Positions 17,201 to 26,337 of a DNA stretch of 64,000 bases are shown here, piece after piece. The DNA comes from Algibacter luteus (GTDB taxonomy: Bacteria; Bacteroidota; Bacteroidia; Flavobacteriales; Flavobacteriaceae). The stretch covers positions 744,001 through 808,000 of the forward strand of contig NZ_FQYK01000001.1 of assembly GCF_900141715.1 (NCBI RefSeq), in the 5' to 3' direction. Numbering within the stretch: the stretch's first letter is position 1; each line of letters begins with the position of its first letter. The position numbers and the translations under genes were made by a program. The notes below the pieces were generated by a model, which made no database searches, was not told where the DNA came from, and saw only the letters and a program-made list of their open reading frames with translations.

Positions 17201-17699
17201 CAACCATAAAATTTCGGGCAATTGGCTTATAAACATGCTTTCTGCTTTTGATAACAATGAAAGTATAAGTGAAAACTTCACTAGTAAAAATTACAATTTT
17301 GATGAAGCTAGATTCAACCCTAAACTCTCCTATTTATTTAATGATAATTCAAGCTTTGATGTGTTTTACCAATTTGCGAAAAAGGACAATACCACGGGTG
17401 ATATGGAAAGCTTAAAGCAACAAAATTACGGCATATCCTTTACCTTAGGAAGCAGCCAAAATAGCGCTTTAAATGGGGAAATAAACTATTTTTCTAATGA
17501 TTATAACGGAAACCCAAACACACCTGTAGCCTATCAAATTTTAGAAGGTTTACAACCAGGAAAAAACTTTACTTGGAGTTTATTAGCACAGAAAAAACTA
17601 ACCAAATTTTTAGATTTAAATCTAAGTTACTTTGGTCGAAAAACTGAAACCAGCAGAACGATTCATTCCGGCACCATTCAGTTAAAAGCCTACTTTTAA
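14277..17699 (+). CDS. Large putative outer-membrane/surface protein of unknown function
   Basis: A 1140-residue protein with a signal peptide (MKFFIVILLSLIGYCGFSQ). I do not recognise a named family. The first 270 residues are beta-rich with GSISRGVTVGNNQN and NDKVSLRASIQDANIPL, which look like the beginning of a barrel. Residues about 270-345 contain GPYKLQGPNGELFV and ARGEDQDYIIDYNAGEI, a motif set I associate with large unannotated envelope proteins of Bacteroidota. The last 600 residues alternate short beta strands and polar turns and end in the aromatic residue Phe (LKAYF), as outer-membrane barrels do. There is no TonB plug or sorting domain. It overlaps the convergent M28 peptidase gene by four bases. 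Confidence 0.7.
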   Translation: MKFFIVILLSLIGYCGFSQTPNANYKTIKLAVKDTIAIDSVSINSNWFSVTKKDLSLIDSTYYQVDFAKAILKFKKAIETDSVIINYLKFPEFLTKTYKQLDENIIVENDNANKTLYKLSQSNTNREFVPFDGLTTSGSISRGVTVGNNQNSVLNSELDLQITGKLNDKVSLRASIQDANIPLQESGYSQRLDEFDQVFIELFSDQWNVRAGDIDLVNANSYFASFSKRVQGLNFNLILGNEEKQTQLFAAGALVRGQFTTSQFVAQEGNQGPYKLQGPNGELFVLIVSGSETVYVNGIPVARGEDQDYIIDYNAGEIIFNSTFPITSEMRITVDYQFSDRNYSRFVAYGGGNYSNEKLNIGVSIYSENDAKNQPLQQNLSEEQIEILANAGDDKSQMAAPSETRDEQNDNRILYKKELINGEEAFVFSNSPDDELYRVTFSFVGENQGDYTLSNINAINNIYEYVGLNQGNYAPVVQLVAPTKLQIVVLNGSYKPSDKTNMSFEASGSKNDLNLFSNADDNNNDGFAGKVNIHQILVKKDSLWNLDGYFNTDIISADYRNIEGLYNPEFNRDWNLDQANINGIGLNLGNQVLLNSGFRMFHHKKGSVNYQFEHLNFSDGFNGNRHIANANLQLNNFNILSTSSFLNADSNINTSTFLRSFNRITYSMKKSWIGTRIAIENNEQRNNSTQELTELSQKFTSYELFFGVGDSTKIFSEIGYKNRVNDSIRNNELQKVNTSNTFYLDSRLVQNKNTNLSLYANYRTLKNTDKALADENSINSRFRFNQKLFKQIIQWNTIFETNSGRLPQQDFTYVEVEAGQGTYTWNDYNANGIQELEEFEIAQFQDQGRYIRVLLPNQVYIKTHQNRLSQTLTINPSQWSVSDKKSEKFWSHFYNQTSYLIDRKIKREGSKFNLNPFNNSENDQLGLQLNFRNVLFYNRGKQHYTTSYTFLDNVTRSVLSVGFIENSLRSHQINFNHKISGNWLINMLSAFDNNESISENFTSKNYNFDEARFNPKLSYLFNDNSSFDVFYQFAKKDNTTGDMESLKQQNYGISFTLGSSQNSALNGEINYFSNDYNGNPNTPVAYQILEGLQPGKNFTWSLLAQKKLTKFLDLNLSYFGRKTETSRTIHSGTIQLKAYF

Positions 17700-18610
17700 A
17701 GGTTAGATTGGTCTACTTTTTTAAATACTTCAATAATAGTTTTTACAGCTTCTACGTAAAACTCTGGATGGATGTTCTCAAACGTATCTGAAGGTTCATG
17801 ATAATCTTTATGGTCTTCAACACCGAAATACAAAAAAGGAACACCCTGTTTATGGAAATTAGCATGATCTGAAGCGTAAGTCCAATTGTCCAATCCATCA
17901 TAACCGTCATGCCCTGTGAGCAACTTGATGTTGCAAGAGTAATTAAAATTCGACATTAAATACTTTAGCTTTTTATTTTCTGAAGTTCCTGCCACATAGA
18001 GCTCGTTCTTATCGCTTCGGCTTATCATATCCATATTCAAATTAATAAGCAAATCTTCATAGGGAATTTTAGTATTTTTTACAAAATATTTAGACCCTTG
18101 AAGCCCTAATTCTTCACTATCAAAAGCTGCTAAAATAACCGAGTGTTGTGGTGGATTTTTTTTGAAATATTCTGCAAATGCAAACAAGGCACTTAATCCT
18201 GAAGCATTGTCATCGGCACCGTGATATATCTTTCCATTCTTTATGCCTTCATGGTCATAATGCGCACTAATAACAATATATTTCTTTGGAAATTTTGTGC
18301 CTTCAACTAGCCCCAATACGTTAACACCTTCATAGTTTTTTTTCTTAACGAAGAAAAACGGTTCTTCAAAGGACTTGCCTAATGGTTTAACCTGTAGCGC
18401 ATGAAACTGATTTATAATATACTTTCGGGCTTTAACAGCGCCTTTGGTTCCAGTTCTTCGTCCTTCAAATGCTTGAGACGATAGAGATTTAACATGTTTA
18501 AGTAGCTCTATTTCATCAAACAGAGTGCATTGTTTTGTTTCTGCTTGAGCTAATAAAATAGCCGGAAAACTAATGAAACAAAATGTAATTAGTAAAAGTA
18601 TTTTACGCAT
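17696..18610 (-). CDS. Secreted M28-family zinc peptidase
   Basis: A 304-residue protein with signal peptide MRKILLLITFCFISFPAILL. The M28 metal-binding residues are in SAHYDHEG (His, Asp), GADDNASGLSAL (bridging Asp), DSEELGLQGS (catalytic Glu pair), LNMDMISR (Asp) and YASDHANFHKQGVPFLYFG (His). M28 exopeptidases release N-terminal amino acids using two zinc ions. The protein lacks a sorting domain, so it is probably periplasmic or loosely secreted. Its 3' end overlaps that of the 1140-residue gene by four bases, with convergent transcription. Confidence 0.92.
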   Translation of the reverse strand: MRKILLLITFCFISFPAILLAQAETKQCTLFDEIELLKHVKSLSSQAFEGRRTGTKGAVKARKYIINQFHALQVKPLGKSFEEPFFFVKKKNYEGVNVLGLVEGTKFPKKYIVISAHYDHEGIKNGKIYHGADDNASGLSALFAFAEYFKKNPPQHSVILAAFDSEELGLQGSKYFVKNTKIPYEDLLINLNMDMISRSDKNELYVAGTSENKKLKYLMSNFNYSCNIKLLTGHDGYDGLDNWTYASDHANFHKQGVPFLYFGVEDHKDYHEPSDTFENIHPEFYVEAVKTIIEVFKKVDQSNL

Positions 18611-18666
18611 AAAAGTTCTTAGAGACTAAATATAATTAAATTATTTAACACCCTTTACAAATAACA

Positions 18667-18698
18667 AAACCCATACCAACAAGTTGATATGGGTTTAA
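18667..18698 (-). terminator. Terminator of the sdhCAB operon
   Basis: AAACCCATA / TATGGGTTT forms the outer stem with an inner AAC/GTT. It lies 20-50 bases after the sdhB stop. The T-tract on the minus strand (TTTTGTTATTT) is interrupted. Confidence 0.6.
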
Positions 18699-18716
18699 TT
18701 TTATTAGAAAATACAA

Positions 18717-19460
18717 CTATTTTACAGCTGCTTTCATTAATTCTCGATTCAAACGAGCAATGTTATCTAATGAAATACCTTTTGGGCATTCAATTTCACA
18801 GGCACCTGTATTTGTACAGTTTCCGAATCCTTCCAAATCCATTTGCGCCACCATATTTTGAACACGGTCGGCAGCTTCAACTTGCCCTTGAGGCAATAAA
18901 GCGTATTGAGATACTTTAGCGCCCACAAATAACATTGCAGAAGAGTTTTTACAAGTAGCAACACAGGCTCCACAACCAATACAAGTGGCAGCATCCATTG
19001 CTTCATCAGCATCATGCTTTGAAATAGGAATAGCATTAGCATCTTGTGTATTACCAGATGTATTTACAGAAATATAACCTCCAGCTTGTTGTATACGCTC
19101 GAATGATGTTCTGTCAACCACTAAATCTTTTATAACAGGAAACGCGGCTGCTCTAAATGGTTCTATAGTAATGGTATCTCCATCCTTAAACATTCTCATG
19201 TGTAATTGGCAGGTTGTTACACCTCTATCTGGACCATGAGCTTCCCCATTGATGTACATAGAACACATACCGCAAATACCTTCACGACAGTCATGATCAA
19301 AGGCTACTGGATCATCGCCAGAACCTACCAACTGTTCATTCAAAACATCCATCATTTCAAGGAAAGACATATGCTCAGAAATATCAGTTACTTTATAATC
19401 GACCATTTGCCCTTTTGCACTTGAGTCTTTTTGTCTCCAAATTTTAAGTGTTAAATTCAT
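18717..19460 (-). CDS. sdhB: Succinate dehydrogenase / fumarate reductase iron-sulfur subunit
   Basis: A 247-residue protein carrying three cluster motifs: a plant-ferredoxin-type [2Fe-2S] loop [11 protein letters not shown] plus a later Cys in TTCQLHM, a [4Fe-4S] motif [11 protein letters not shown], and a [3Fe-4S]-type motif [14 protein letters not shown]. It passes electrons between the flavin subunit and the membrane cytochrome. The sequence follows the Bacteroidota type-B complex with a single cytochrome b subunit. It is third in the operon sdhC-sdhA-sdhB, 10 bases after sdhA. Confidence 0.95.
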   Translation of the reverse strand: MNLTLKIWRQKDSSAKGQMVDYKVTDISEHMSFLEMMDVLNEQLVGSGDDPVAFDHDCREGICGMCSMYINGEAHGPDRGVTTCQLHMRMFKDGDTITIEPFRAAAFPVIKDLVVDRTSFERIQQAGGYISVNTSGNTQDANAIPISKHDADEAMDAATCIGCGACVATCKNSSAMLFVGAKVSQYALLPQGQVEAADRVQNMVAQMDLEGFGNCTNTGACEIECPKGISLDNIARLNRELMKAAVK

Positions 19461-19470
19461 AGCGTCTTTT

Positions 19471-21468
19471 TTATTTGTAACTTCTTTCTTTTACTTCAAT
19501 ATTTTCATAAACTAGTTCTTCCTTGTGTAGCTTAGCTTCACTAGGTTCACCTACATATTCCCAAGCAGAAACAAACTGAAATTCTTTCATTCTTTTTGCT
19601 TCACCTTCTTCTGTTTGGTATTCTTCTCTAAAATGTCCTCCGGCAGATTCTTCTCTAACTAGCGCATCTTTAGCAAACAATTCGCCTAACTCTAAGAAAT
19701 CTGCAACACGTCCTGCTTTTTCTAATTCAGGATTCATTTCATTTGCATGACCTGTTACCTTAACATCTTTCCAGAATTCTTCACGAATTTCTTTTATTTC
19801 TTTAATGGCTTCTTTTAAACCTTTTTCGTTTCTTGACATACCACATTTATCCCACATCACCTTACCTAGTTTCTTGTGAAAGTAGTCAACCGATTTTGAT
19901 CCTTTATTAGAGATAAAGAAGTCTATTTTATCTTTTACTTCTTTTTCAGCCTCTTCAAACTCTTTAGTATCAGTAGATATTTTTCCTGTGCGAATGTCAT
20001 CAGCTAAATAATCTCCAATGGTATAAGGCAGAACAAAATAACCATCTGCTAAACCTTGCATTAAAGCAGACGCTCCTAATCTGTTTGCACCATGATCTGA
20101 GAAGTTTGCTTCCCCAATACAGTACAATCCTGGAACAGTAGTCATTAAATTATAATCAACCCAAACACCTCCCATAGTATAATGTACTGCTGGGTAAATC
20201 ATCATTGGTGTTTTGTATGGATTTTGATCTACAATTTTCTCATACATTTGAAATAGGTTTCCGTATTTAGCTTCAACTATAGCTTTACCTAAATCATAAA
20301 TTTTTTCTTTTGAAGGATTTGAAATATTATGAATTTTAGCTTGCTCAATTCCGTAACGTTGAATGGCATCTGCGAAATCTAAATAAACAGCTTCACCAGT
20401 TGCGTTAACACCGAAACCAGCATCACAACGTTCTTTTGCTGCTCTTGAAGCCACATCACGAGGTACCAAGTTTCCAAAGGCTGGATAACGACGCTCTAAG
20501 TAGTAATCTCTTTCGTCTTCAGATAAATCCGTTGGTTTTTTCTTGCCCTCTCTGATAGCTTTAGCATCTTCTAACTTTGCAGGTACCCAAATACGTCCGT
20601 CGTTACGCAATGATTCAGACATCAACGTTAATTTAGACTGATAATCTCCTGAACGTGGAATACACGTCGGGTGAATTTGAGTGTAGCAAGGATTCGCAAA
20701 ATACGCTCCTTTTTTATGTATTTTCCAAGCAGCAGTAACATTACTACCCATTGCATTTGTTGATAAGAAATATACGTTACCATAACCTCCTGTTGCAACT
20801 ACCACGGCATGTGCTGAATGGCGCTCAATTTCGCCAGTTATTAAATTTCTAGCTATAATACCTCTCGCTTTTCCATCAACTTTAACAACATCTAGCATCT
20901 CGTGACGGTTGAACATTTCAATCTTTCCACGTGCTATTTGACGATTCATTGCTGAATATGCACCAAGTAATAATTGTTGGCCGGTTTGACCTTTTGCATA
21001 AAATGTTCTTGATACTAAAACGCCACCAAACGAACGGTTATCTAATAATCCGCCGTAATCTCTAGCAAAAGGAACACCTTGAGCCACACATTGGTCGATA
21101 ATATTGGTAGACACTTCAGCTAAACGATAAACGTTAGCTTCACGAGAACGATAATCGCCACCTTTTACAGTATCATAAAATAATCTATATGTTGAATCAC
21201 CATCACCTTGATAGTTCTTAGCAGCATTAATTCCACCTTGAGCAGCAATTGAATGCGCTCTTCTTGGAGAATCTTGATAAGCAAATGCTTTTACATTATA
21301 TCCTAATTCCGCTAAGGTTGCAGCGGCAGAACCTCCTGCTAAACCTGTTCCTACAACAATAATATCGATATGACGTTTGTTAGCTGGATTTACTAGGTTA
21401 ATGTGATTTTTATAATCTGTCCATTTATCTTGAATTGGACCCTTTGGTACTTTTGAATCTAAAGCCAT
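19471..21468 (-). CDS. sdhA: Succinate dehydrogenase / fumarate reductase flavoprotein subunit
   Basis: A 665-residue protein. The FAD-binding N-terminus [20 protein letters not shown] is followed by [14 protein letters not shown], whose His is the covalent FAD attachment site in this family. Later motifs are [21 protein letters not shown] (cited in part), [11 protein letters not shown] and the substrate-site segment [18 protein letters not shown]. It oxidises succinate to fumarate, or the reverse, on the cytoplasmic face. The length fits Bacteroidota type-B enzymes, which are longer than the E. coli protein. It is the middle gene of the sdh operon, 11 bases after sdhC. Confidence 0.96.
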   Translation of the reverse strand: MALDSKVPKGPIQDKWTDYKNHINLVNPANKRHIDIIVVGTGLAGGSAAATLAELGYNVKAFAYQDSPRRAHSIAAQGGINAAKNYQGDGDSTYRLFYDTVKGGDYRSREANVYRLAEVSTNIIDQCVAQGVPFARDYGGLLDNRSFGGVLVSRTFYAKGQTGQQLLLGAYSAMNRQIARGKIEMFNRHEMLDVVKVDGKARGIIARNLITGEIERHSAHAVVVATGGYGNVYFLSTNAMGSNVTAAWKIHKKGAYFANPCYTQIHPTCIPRSGDYQSKLTLMSESLRNDGRIWVPAKLEDAKAIREGKKKPTDLSEDERDYYLERRYPAFGNLVPRDVASRAAKERCDAGFGVNATGEAVYLDFADAIQRYGIEQAKIHNISNPSKEKIYDLGKAIVEAKYGNLFQMYEKIVDQNPYKTPMMIYPAVHYTMGGVWVDYNLMTTVPGLYCIGEANFSDHGANRLGASALMQGLADGYFVLPYTIGDYLADDIRTGKISTDTKEFEEAEKEVKDKIDFFISNKGSKSVDYFHKKLGKVMWDKCGMSRNEKGLKEAIKEIKEIREEFWKDVKVTGHANEMNPELEKAGRVADFLELGELFAKDALVREESAGGHFREEYQTEEGEAKRMKEFQFVSAWEYVGEPSEAKLHKEELVYENIEVKERSYK

Positions 21469-21479
21469 ACTATTTCAGA

Positions 21480-22157
21480 TTAATGGTTAAAATGATGATA
21501 AAGTGCAATAAAAATAAATCCTAAAGGAATTAATATTGAATAGGCTTTTCCTATATTTTGAAGTGTTTTCTTTCTTCCTGCTGTTGCTCCCATAGATTGG
21601 AAAGCAGAAGTAAACCCATGTAGCAAGTGCAATGCTAAAAACACAAAGGCTAGCACATAAGCACCTACCCTAATTGGACTTACAAATTTATGTGTCAATT
21701 CTTCGTAATAACGAAAACCTTCAACTCCTTCAATTGTTCCTGACCAATCGCCTTTTATGAATTTTGTATTGATTTCAGGAAACCAAAAATCAATAAAGTG
21801 TAGCACAATAAAAGCAAGTATTGCAACACCGCTATAAATCATGTTTCTACTCATCCAAGTTGAATTTGCAGCTCCATTGTTTTTAACATAAGCTACGTTT
21901 CTAGCTTTTTTATTTTTAATTTCCAACACAAAGCCCATTATAAAATGAAATACAACACCAAAAATTAAAACGGGTTGTAATGCAAATTGAATCAACGGAT
22001 TTGTTCCCATAAAATGAGAAACTTCGTTGAAAAGATCAGGATTTAAAACTGATAAAATGTTAATTGCAAAATGCTGTAGTAAGAAAAACATGAGGAAGAA
22101 TGCCGAAAGTGCCATAGCTACTTTTCTCCCAACTGAAGATTTAAAAAATCCGCCCAT
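21480..22157 (-). CDS. sdhC: Succinate dehydrogenase cytochrome b subunit (type B)
   Basis: A 225-residue integral membrane protein with five hydrophobic helices at about residues 12-32, 58-78, 105-125, 158-178 and 202-222. Histidines suitable for binding two b hemes occur within or next to helices (QHFAIN, FHFIMGF, LHFIDFW, LHLLHGF, YHHFNH). A single cytochrome with five helices marks the type-B enzymes that react with menaquinone, the usual quinone of flavobacteria. It is first in the operon, with a consensus promoter at 22182-22212. Confidence 0.93.
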   Translation of the reverse strand: MGGFFKSSVGRKVAMALSAFFLMFFLLQHFAINILSVLNPDLFNEVSHFMGTNPLIQFALQPVLIFGVVFHFIMGFVLEIKNKKARNVAYVKNNGAANSTWMSRNMIYSGVAILAFIVLHFIDFWFPEINTKFIKGDWSGTIEGVEGFRYYEELTHKFVSPIRVGAYVLAFVFLALHLLHGFTSAFQSMGATAGRKKTLQNIGKAYSILIPLGFIFIALYHHFNH

Positions 22158-22181
22158 ATTTGTTAAGTTAGTTATTTATTA

Positions 22182-22212
22182 CAAATGTAGGTTAGGAACA
22201 TGTTTTAGCCAA
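22182..22212 (-). promoter_or_regulatory. Bacteroidota-type promoter of sdhCAB
   Basis: Read on the minus strand it is TTG, 20 bases, then TACATTTG. It lies 25 bases upstream of the sdhC ATG and agrees with TTG-N19-TAnnTTTG. Confidence 0.7.
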
Positions 22213-22270
22213 ATAAGAGCGCATAGTTTTTGCTATTTAGAATCGTTTTAAAAAACTCGTTATAAAACAC

Positions 22271-22302
22271 AAAAAGACACCCAATTTAACGAGTGCCTTT
22301 TT
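22271..22302 (-). terminator. Terminator after the first metalloprotease gene
   Basis: AAAAAGACAC / GTGCCTTTTT forms a stem with one mismatch, and a second possible pairing ACTCGTT / AACGAGT overlaps it. It lies about 20 bases after the stop at 22324, with a T-tract on the minus strand. Confidence 0.6.
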
Positions 22303-22323
22303 ACTTGAATACAACCTAAAATT

Positions 22324-24144
22324 CTATTCTAAAACTATCTTTTTTGTAATAAAAGCCGCATCTGAATAAATATTTAAAAAATATACGCCCTTGGCTATGT
22401 TGCTTAAATCAATTTCGTTTCTTTTAGATGATTCTTCTAAATGGTAGTTTGAAATTAATCTACCGTTAACATCATACAAATTTGCGCCTTCAATCATAGC
22501 ACTACCATTGGTATTAATATACAATTGTCCTTTAGTAGGGTTTGGATATAGACTAATACCTTTTGTCAATATATCTTCTTCCACCCCTAGCGCACAGCCT
22601 CCTGAATAATCGGTCATTAATTGTGCATCACAAACTGAAACACTCGTGCTTCTATCTTGAATCATTGAAGCCAGCGTAATATTATCACTGCTTAAAGCCC
22701 GTAACGATTCGCCTCTTGCAATAGCATAATGCATGACATTATTTGTATTAATGATATGATCTAATTGACGACAATGCCCTAACTCATGCAGTGCAACGCT
22801 TTCAAAATCGAATTCTGTTACTCCGGGTGTTTCTGTTAAAAAATTCCAATCGGCTTCATCATCAAATACGATATCGAATTCTCTTATATACCATTCTAAA
22901 GAAGGCACCCCATTAATTACAACATCGCAGGCTGAATAATAAGAAGTTCTAAGCCCAAGAACGGTGTCTGGCAAATCTTCGTTAGGAACCGTACTCGTGC
23001 TACTATCAAAAGTAATAGTGTTTTTATCATCTAAAACAGCCTTGTGTTGTGCACCTGCTTCTGTAACCAAATCTGTTTCATTTAACAACCAGTTTATTTC
23101 AGTCTCGCATCTCCATGTATCCAATGCTTTTTTGAATGTTTCTTTGGCTTCAGGAACTTGAGCAAACTCAGAAGACATTTGCCAGGTATAACCTCCGCTT
23201 CCATTACCATTTACTAATTGCGTTGGGTATGCAACGTAAACACCAGAATTTAAATGATCTGTAATGATGTTGGCTTGCGCATAAGTAATTGTTAAGTCGT
23301 TATTAGTGGTCATTGCAGTTCCATCATTATGAATAACTTTAACTTTTCCCGTTCCAGCTTCAGAAGGCACTTCAACTGTAATTAAGGTATCTGTCCAAGT
23401 TAAAATCTGTGTGCCTAAAGCGTTAACAAAACTTGCTCCGGCATTATCGGCATTATAAAAACTTACATTGCCTTTGATTGTTCCAAAGTTTGTGCCTGTA
23501 ATAGTTAAAACCGATTGAGTTCCTGCTGATGTTTCAGTAGGTGAAAAGCTTACAATGGCTAGTTGCGTACTAGTCGCATTTTTTTCTGATGTATTTTGTG
23601 CTTCAAAGCTTGCCAATTCGATATAATCAGTGTTCGTAAAATTTTTGATTTCTTGATAAAAGTTACTTACAATTCCCTTTTTAGAATTAAAGGAATTCGT
23701 GACTATATCATTTTCAATACTATACTTGTAAAACCCCTGTAAAGACCCAAATGGCTTATATTTTTTATTAGTTGTTAAGGTTTTAGATGCCATATCCGAA
23801 TTATCGCCATATAAAGTAAAAACACCAACATCACCTGCTTTTAATTTTAAACTAGGGCTTACAATTTGGGCATCGTAGCCTACAACACCTCCAGCAGTAA
23901 TAAGCTCAATAGTACTAAAAGCTTCTCCTTTAAAAACTTTATAAACTTCAATAGTATTAATTGTAAATATGTTTTCATGATTTGCATCCCAACTCGATTG
24001 TTTTGAGAGCACCTTACCCTCAATGACTAAAGATGATTTTTCAATTTGTTGTTCTAAGGATACTTCTTTGAGCATTATTTGAGCAAACATGGCTTTTGAA
24101 GTTAATAAAACACATAGTAGGTTAAGTAGGTTTCTTTTTCTCAT
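22324..24144 (-). CDS. Secreted matrixin-like zinc protease with IPT/TIG and T9SS sorting domains (paralogue A)
   Basis: A 606-residue protein with signal peptide residues 1-22. Residues 26-180 are an N-terminal region shared with paralogue B (SLVIEGKVLSKQSSWDANHE). Residues 197-288 form an IPT/TIG immunoglobulin-like domain (AGTQSVLTITGTNFG). The protease domain has the zinc site HELGHCRQLDH at 453-463 and the Met-turn NVMHY. In the usual HExxHxxGxxH motif the eighth residue is Gly; here it is Gln460. Residues about 530-606 form a type-A T9SS sorting domain (LYPNPTKGQLYI ... KGVYFL). It is exported by the type IX system and probably degrades protein outside the cell. Paralogue B lies upstream on the same strand. 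Confidence 0.88.
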   Translation of the reverse strand: MRKRNLLNLLCVLLTSKAMFAQIMLKEVSLEQQIEKSSLVIEGKVLSKQSSWDANHENIFTINTIEVYKVFKGEAFSTIELITAGGVVGYDAQIVSPSLKLKAGDVGVFTLYGDNSDMASKTLTTNKKYKPFGSLQGFYKYSIENDIVTNSFNSKKGIVSNFYQEIKNFTNTDYIELASFEAQNTSEKNATSTQLAIVSFSPTETSAGTQSVLTITGTNFGTIKGNVSFYNADNAGASFVNALGTQILTWTDTLITVEVPSEAGTGKVKVIHNDGTAMTTNNDLTITYAQANIITDHLNSGVYVAYPTQLVNGNGSGGYTWQMSSEFAQVPEAKETFKKALDTWRCETEINWLLNETDLVTEAGAQHKAVLDDKNTITFDSSTSTVPNEDLPDTVLGLRTSYYSACDVVINGVPSLEWYIREFDIVFDDEADWNFLTETPGVTEFDFESVALHELGHCRQLDHIINTNNVMHYAIARGESLRALSSDNITLASMIQDRSTSVSVCDAQLMTDYSGGCALGVEEDILTKGISLYPNPTKGQLYINTNGSAMIEGANLYDVNGRLISNYHLEESSKRNEIDLSNIAKGVYFLNIYSDAAFITKKIVLE

Positions 24145-24336
24145 TTTTTAATTTTTTTTTTAATTAGTGAATAAATAATAACAACAAGGGGTAGTTGATA
24201 TGAAATTTATTTACGGGCAGAAATTGGGTCTAGACTATCTGTAAATGTTAAAATCGATGAAGTGTTTTTTAATGAATTACTTTTAGTACAAATGGTGAAA
24301 AATTAACGTGTTTAATCCTACTTTAAGAATTAGAAC

Positions 24337-24372
24337 AAAAAAAAAAGAGACTTTCAAATATATATTTGAAAG
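24337..24372 (-). terminator. Terminator after metalloprotease paralogue B
   Basis: CTTTCAAATAT / ATATTTGAAAG is a perfect 22-base palindrome at 24351-24372. On the minus strand it is followed by TCTC and ten T. It lies 26 bases after the stop at 24398. The remaining 190 bases before paralogue A hold nothing else that I can identify. Confidence 0.8.
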
Positions 24373-24397
24373 CCTCCATTGCAAGTTTATTTTTATA

Positions 24398-26227
24398 CTA
24401 TTCTAAGACCAGTTTTTTGGTTAGAAAAGCATTATCACCATGAATTATAACAAAGTACACACCCTTGGAGGCATCAATCATGTTAATTCTTTTAGTTTTT
24501 GAAGCGTCTGAAACATCAATATCTTTTACTAATCTGCCACTTACATCGAAAATAGCAACCCGCTCAATTTTTGAGGAGGACGAATTTTCTATAAAAAACT
24601 CTTGTTTAGCTGGGTTTGGATATAATGTAATGCTCGTTTTTTTACTATTTTCTTCAACACTTAAATTACACGATCCTGCATAATCTGTCATAAGTGGACG
24701 GTCTGGTAAGCCACAAATCTTACTAGTTGAACTTCCAGAATGCACCTCATTCCCTGCCAAAATACTATTGGTATCCAAAACAATATTAGACGAGTTATTA
24801 GTAATTGAATAATGCATAACGTTACTTGTATTAATAACATGCCCTAATTGATGGCCATGTCCTAATTCATGTAATGCTACGGTTTCAAAATCATACTCTC
24901 CAGAATCGAAAACTTCTCCACTTGCACCAAAATACCAACTGGTTCCACTATCAAAAACAATATCTAAATCTGTAACATACCATACAATTTCACCAGTACA
25001 TACACGACCACTCAAACCTGAATAACAAGTGCCTAAAACACCAGCTTCTAATTCTGCATCATTATCAAATCTAATAACATTTGTAATAGTAGAAATATCA
25101 TCAACAACAGTTGCAGAGGCGCTAACCTCCCAATTTACTTTTGTTTCACATCGCCAATTGTTAAAGGCTCTCATAAATGCATCTTTTGCTCCAGGCAATT
25201 CTGTATCGTCAAAGAAATCGGTAAACATTTCCCAAGTATATCCACCGGTAAACCCATCGGGTAAATCGTCATTATCACCATAATGTTGTGTTCTATTGGA
25301 TTCATCGCCAGAACCTATATCACCAATACCGTTTAGAAGCGCATAACTCACCGTTAGCGTGGTGGCGGATGTGCTACTAGCACTAGCCGCATCTGTAACA
25401 CGAACGGCACCAGTACCCGCAAAACTTGGCACTTGTACAGTTATTTGAGTATCTGTCCAAGATAATATATCATTATCTAAAGCATCTAAAAAAGTTGCAC
25501 CACCATCATCTGCATCTCTAAACCCAACTTTGCCTTGGGTAGCGCCAAATCCGTTACCATTAATCGTTAATACCGATTGTGTCCCAGCCGTAATCGTTGT
25601 TGGCGTAAATGATATATCAGCGGGAGGTAATAAACTATTTTTTTGGTTAAGACTTTTTTGTTCTAAAGCCACATCAAACGGAGTCAATGTTATATAATTT
25701 TTATTGGTAATCCTTTGTATTTCTTTGTAAAAAGATTGTTGAATTCCTTTTCTTTGACTAAAGGTATTTATAGCCTTATCAGATTGTAAATCGTATTTGT
25801 AAAATCCTTGAACTGAGCTATATGTTTTGTATTGATTAAGTTGTGTTTTATTGTTTAATCCTACATTCACATTACTATCATATAAATTAAAAACACCTAC
25901 ATTTCCAATTCTTAGTTTTAAAGCATGCGACACTAAAATAGCTTCTAAACCTACAGTACCACCTTGTGTTAAAACTTCAACAGTTTCGATAGTTTCGCCT
26001 TTGAATACTTTGTACACTTCAACCGTATTCGCAGTATAAATTAATTTATGGTCTGCATCCCAAAAAGTCCTTTGAGAAATAACTTTTCCCTCGATAACTA
26101 AACTAGAATTTTCAACCTGTTCTTTTAACGATATTTCTCTCAAAGAAACTTGAGCAGCTACAGTAAAAAAACAAGAGAAAAGTGTTAATACTACAAGTGT
26201 GAATTTTATTGGTAATTTTACATACAT
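24398..26227 (-). CDS. Secreted matrixin-like zinc protease with IPT/TIG and T9SS sorting domains (paralogue B)
   Basis: A 609-residue protein from the ATG at 26227 (MYVKLPIKFTLVVLTLFS is the signal peptide). An upstream in-frame TTG at 26269 would add 14 unlikely residues. The domain order equals paralogue A: N-terminal SLVIEGKVISQRTFWDADHK, then an IPT/TIG domain (AGTQSVLTINGNGFG), a zinc site HELGHGHQLGH with NVMHY, and a T9SS type-A sorting domain (LYPNPAKQEFFIE). Gln again replaces the usual Gly of the zinc motif. Compared with A it has an extra Cys-containing stretch before the zinc site (GTCYSGLSGRVCTGE). It has its own terminator, so A and B are transcribed separately. Confidence 0.88.
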   Translation of the reverse strand: MYVKLPIKFTLVVLTLFSCFFTVAAQVSLREISLKEQVENSSLVIEGKVISQRTFWDADHKLIYTANTVEVYKVFKGETIETVEVLTQGGTVGLEAILVSHALKLRIGNVGVFNLYDSNVNVGLNNKTQLNQYKTYSSVQGFYKYDLQSDKAINTFSQRKGIQQSFYKEIQRITNKNYITLTPFDVALEQKSLNQKNSLLPPADISFTPTTITAGTQSVLTINGNGFGATQGKVGFRDADDGGATFLDALDNDILSWTDTQITVQVPSFAGTGAVRVTDAASASSTSATTLTVSYALLNGIGDIGSGDESNRTQHYGDNDDLPDGFTGGYTWEMFTDFFDDTELPGAKDAFMRAFNNWRCETKVNWEVSASATVVDDISTITNVIRFDNDAELEAGVLGTCYSGLSGRVCTGEIVWYVTDLDIVFDSGTSWYFGASGEVFDSGEYDFETVALHELGHGHQLGHVINTSNVMHYSITNNSSNIVLDTNSILAGNEVHSGSSTSKICGLPDRPLMTDYAGSCNLSVEENSKKTSITLYPNPAKQEFFIENSSSSKIERVAIFDVSGRLVKDIDVSDASKTKRINMIDASKGVYFVIIHGDNAFLTKKLVLE

Positions 26228-26337
26228 AGTTTTATAAATTGAAATAAAAAAAGAAGAGGGGTTTATCAAATATAGGAAAATATCATTTAAGATTTATTAA
26301 GTTTTATTACATTTAAAATTCCTAATATAGAATACAT

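Noticed and set aside
26228-26269. TTG start for metalloprotease paralogue B
   Set aside because: It adds 14 residues before a good signal peptide; the ATG at 26227 fits the paralogue better.
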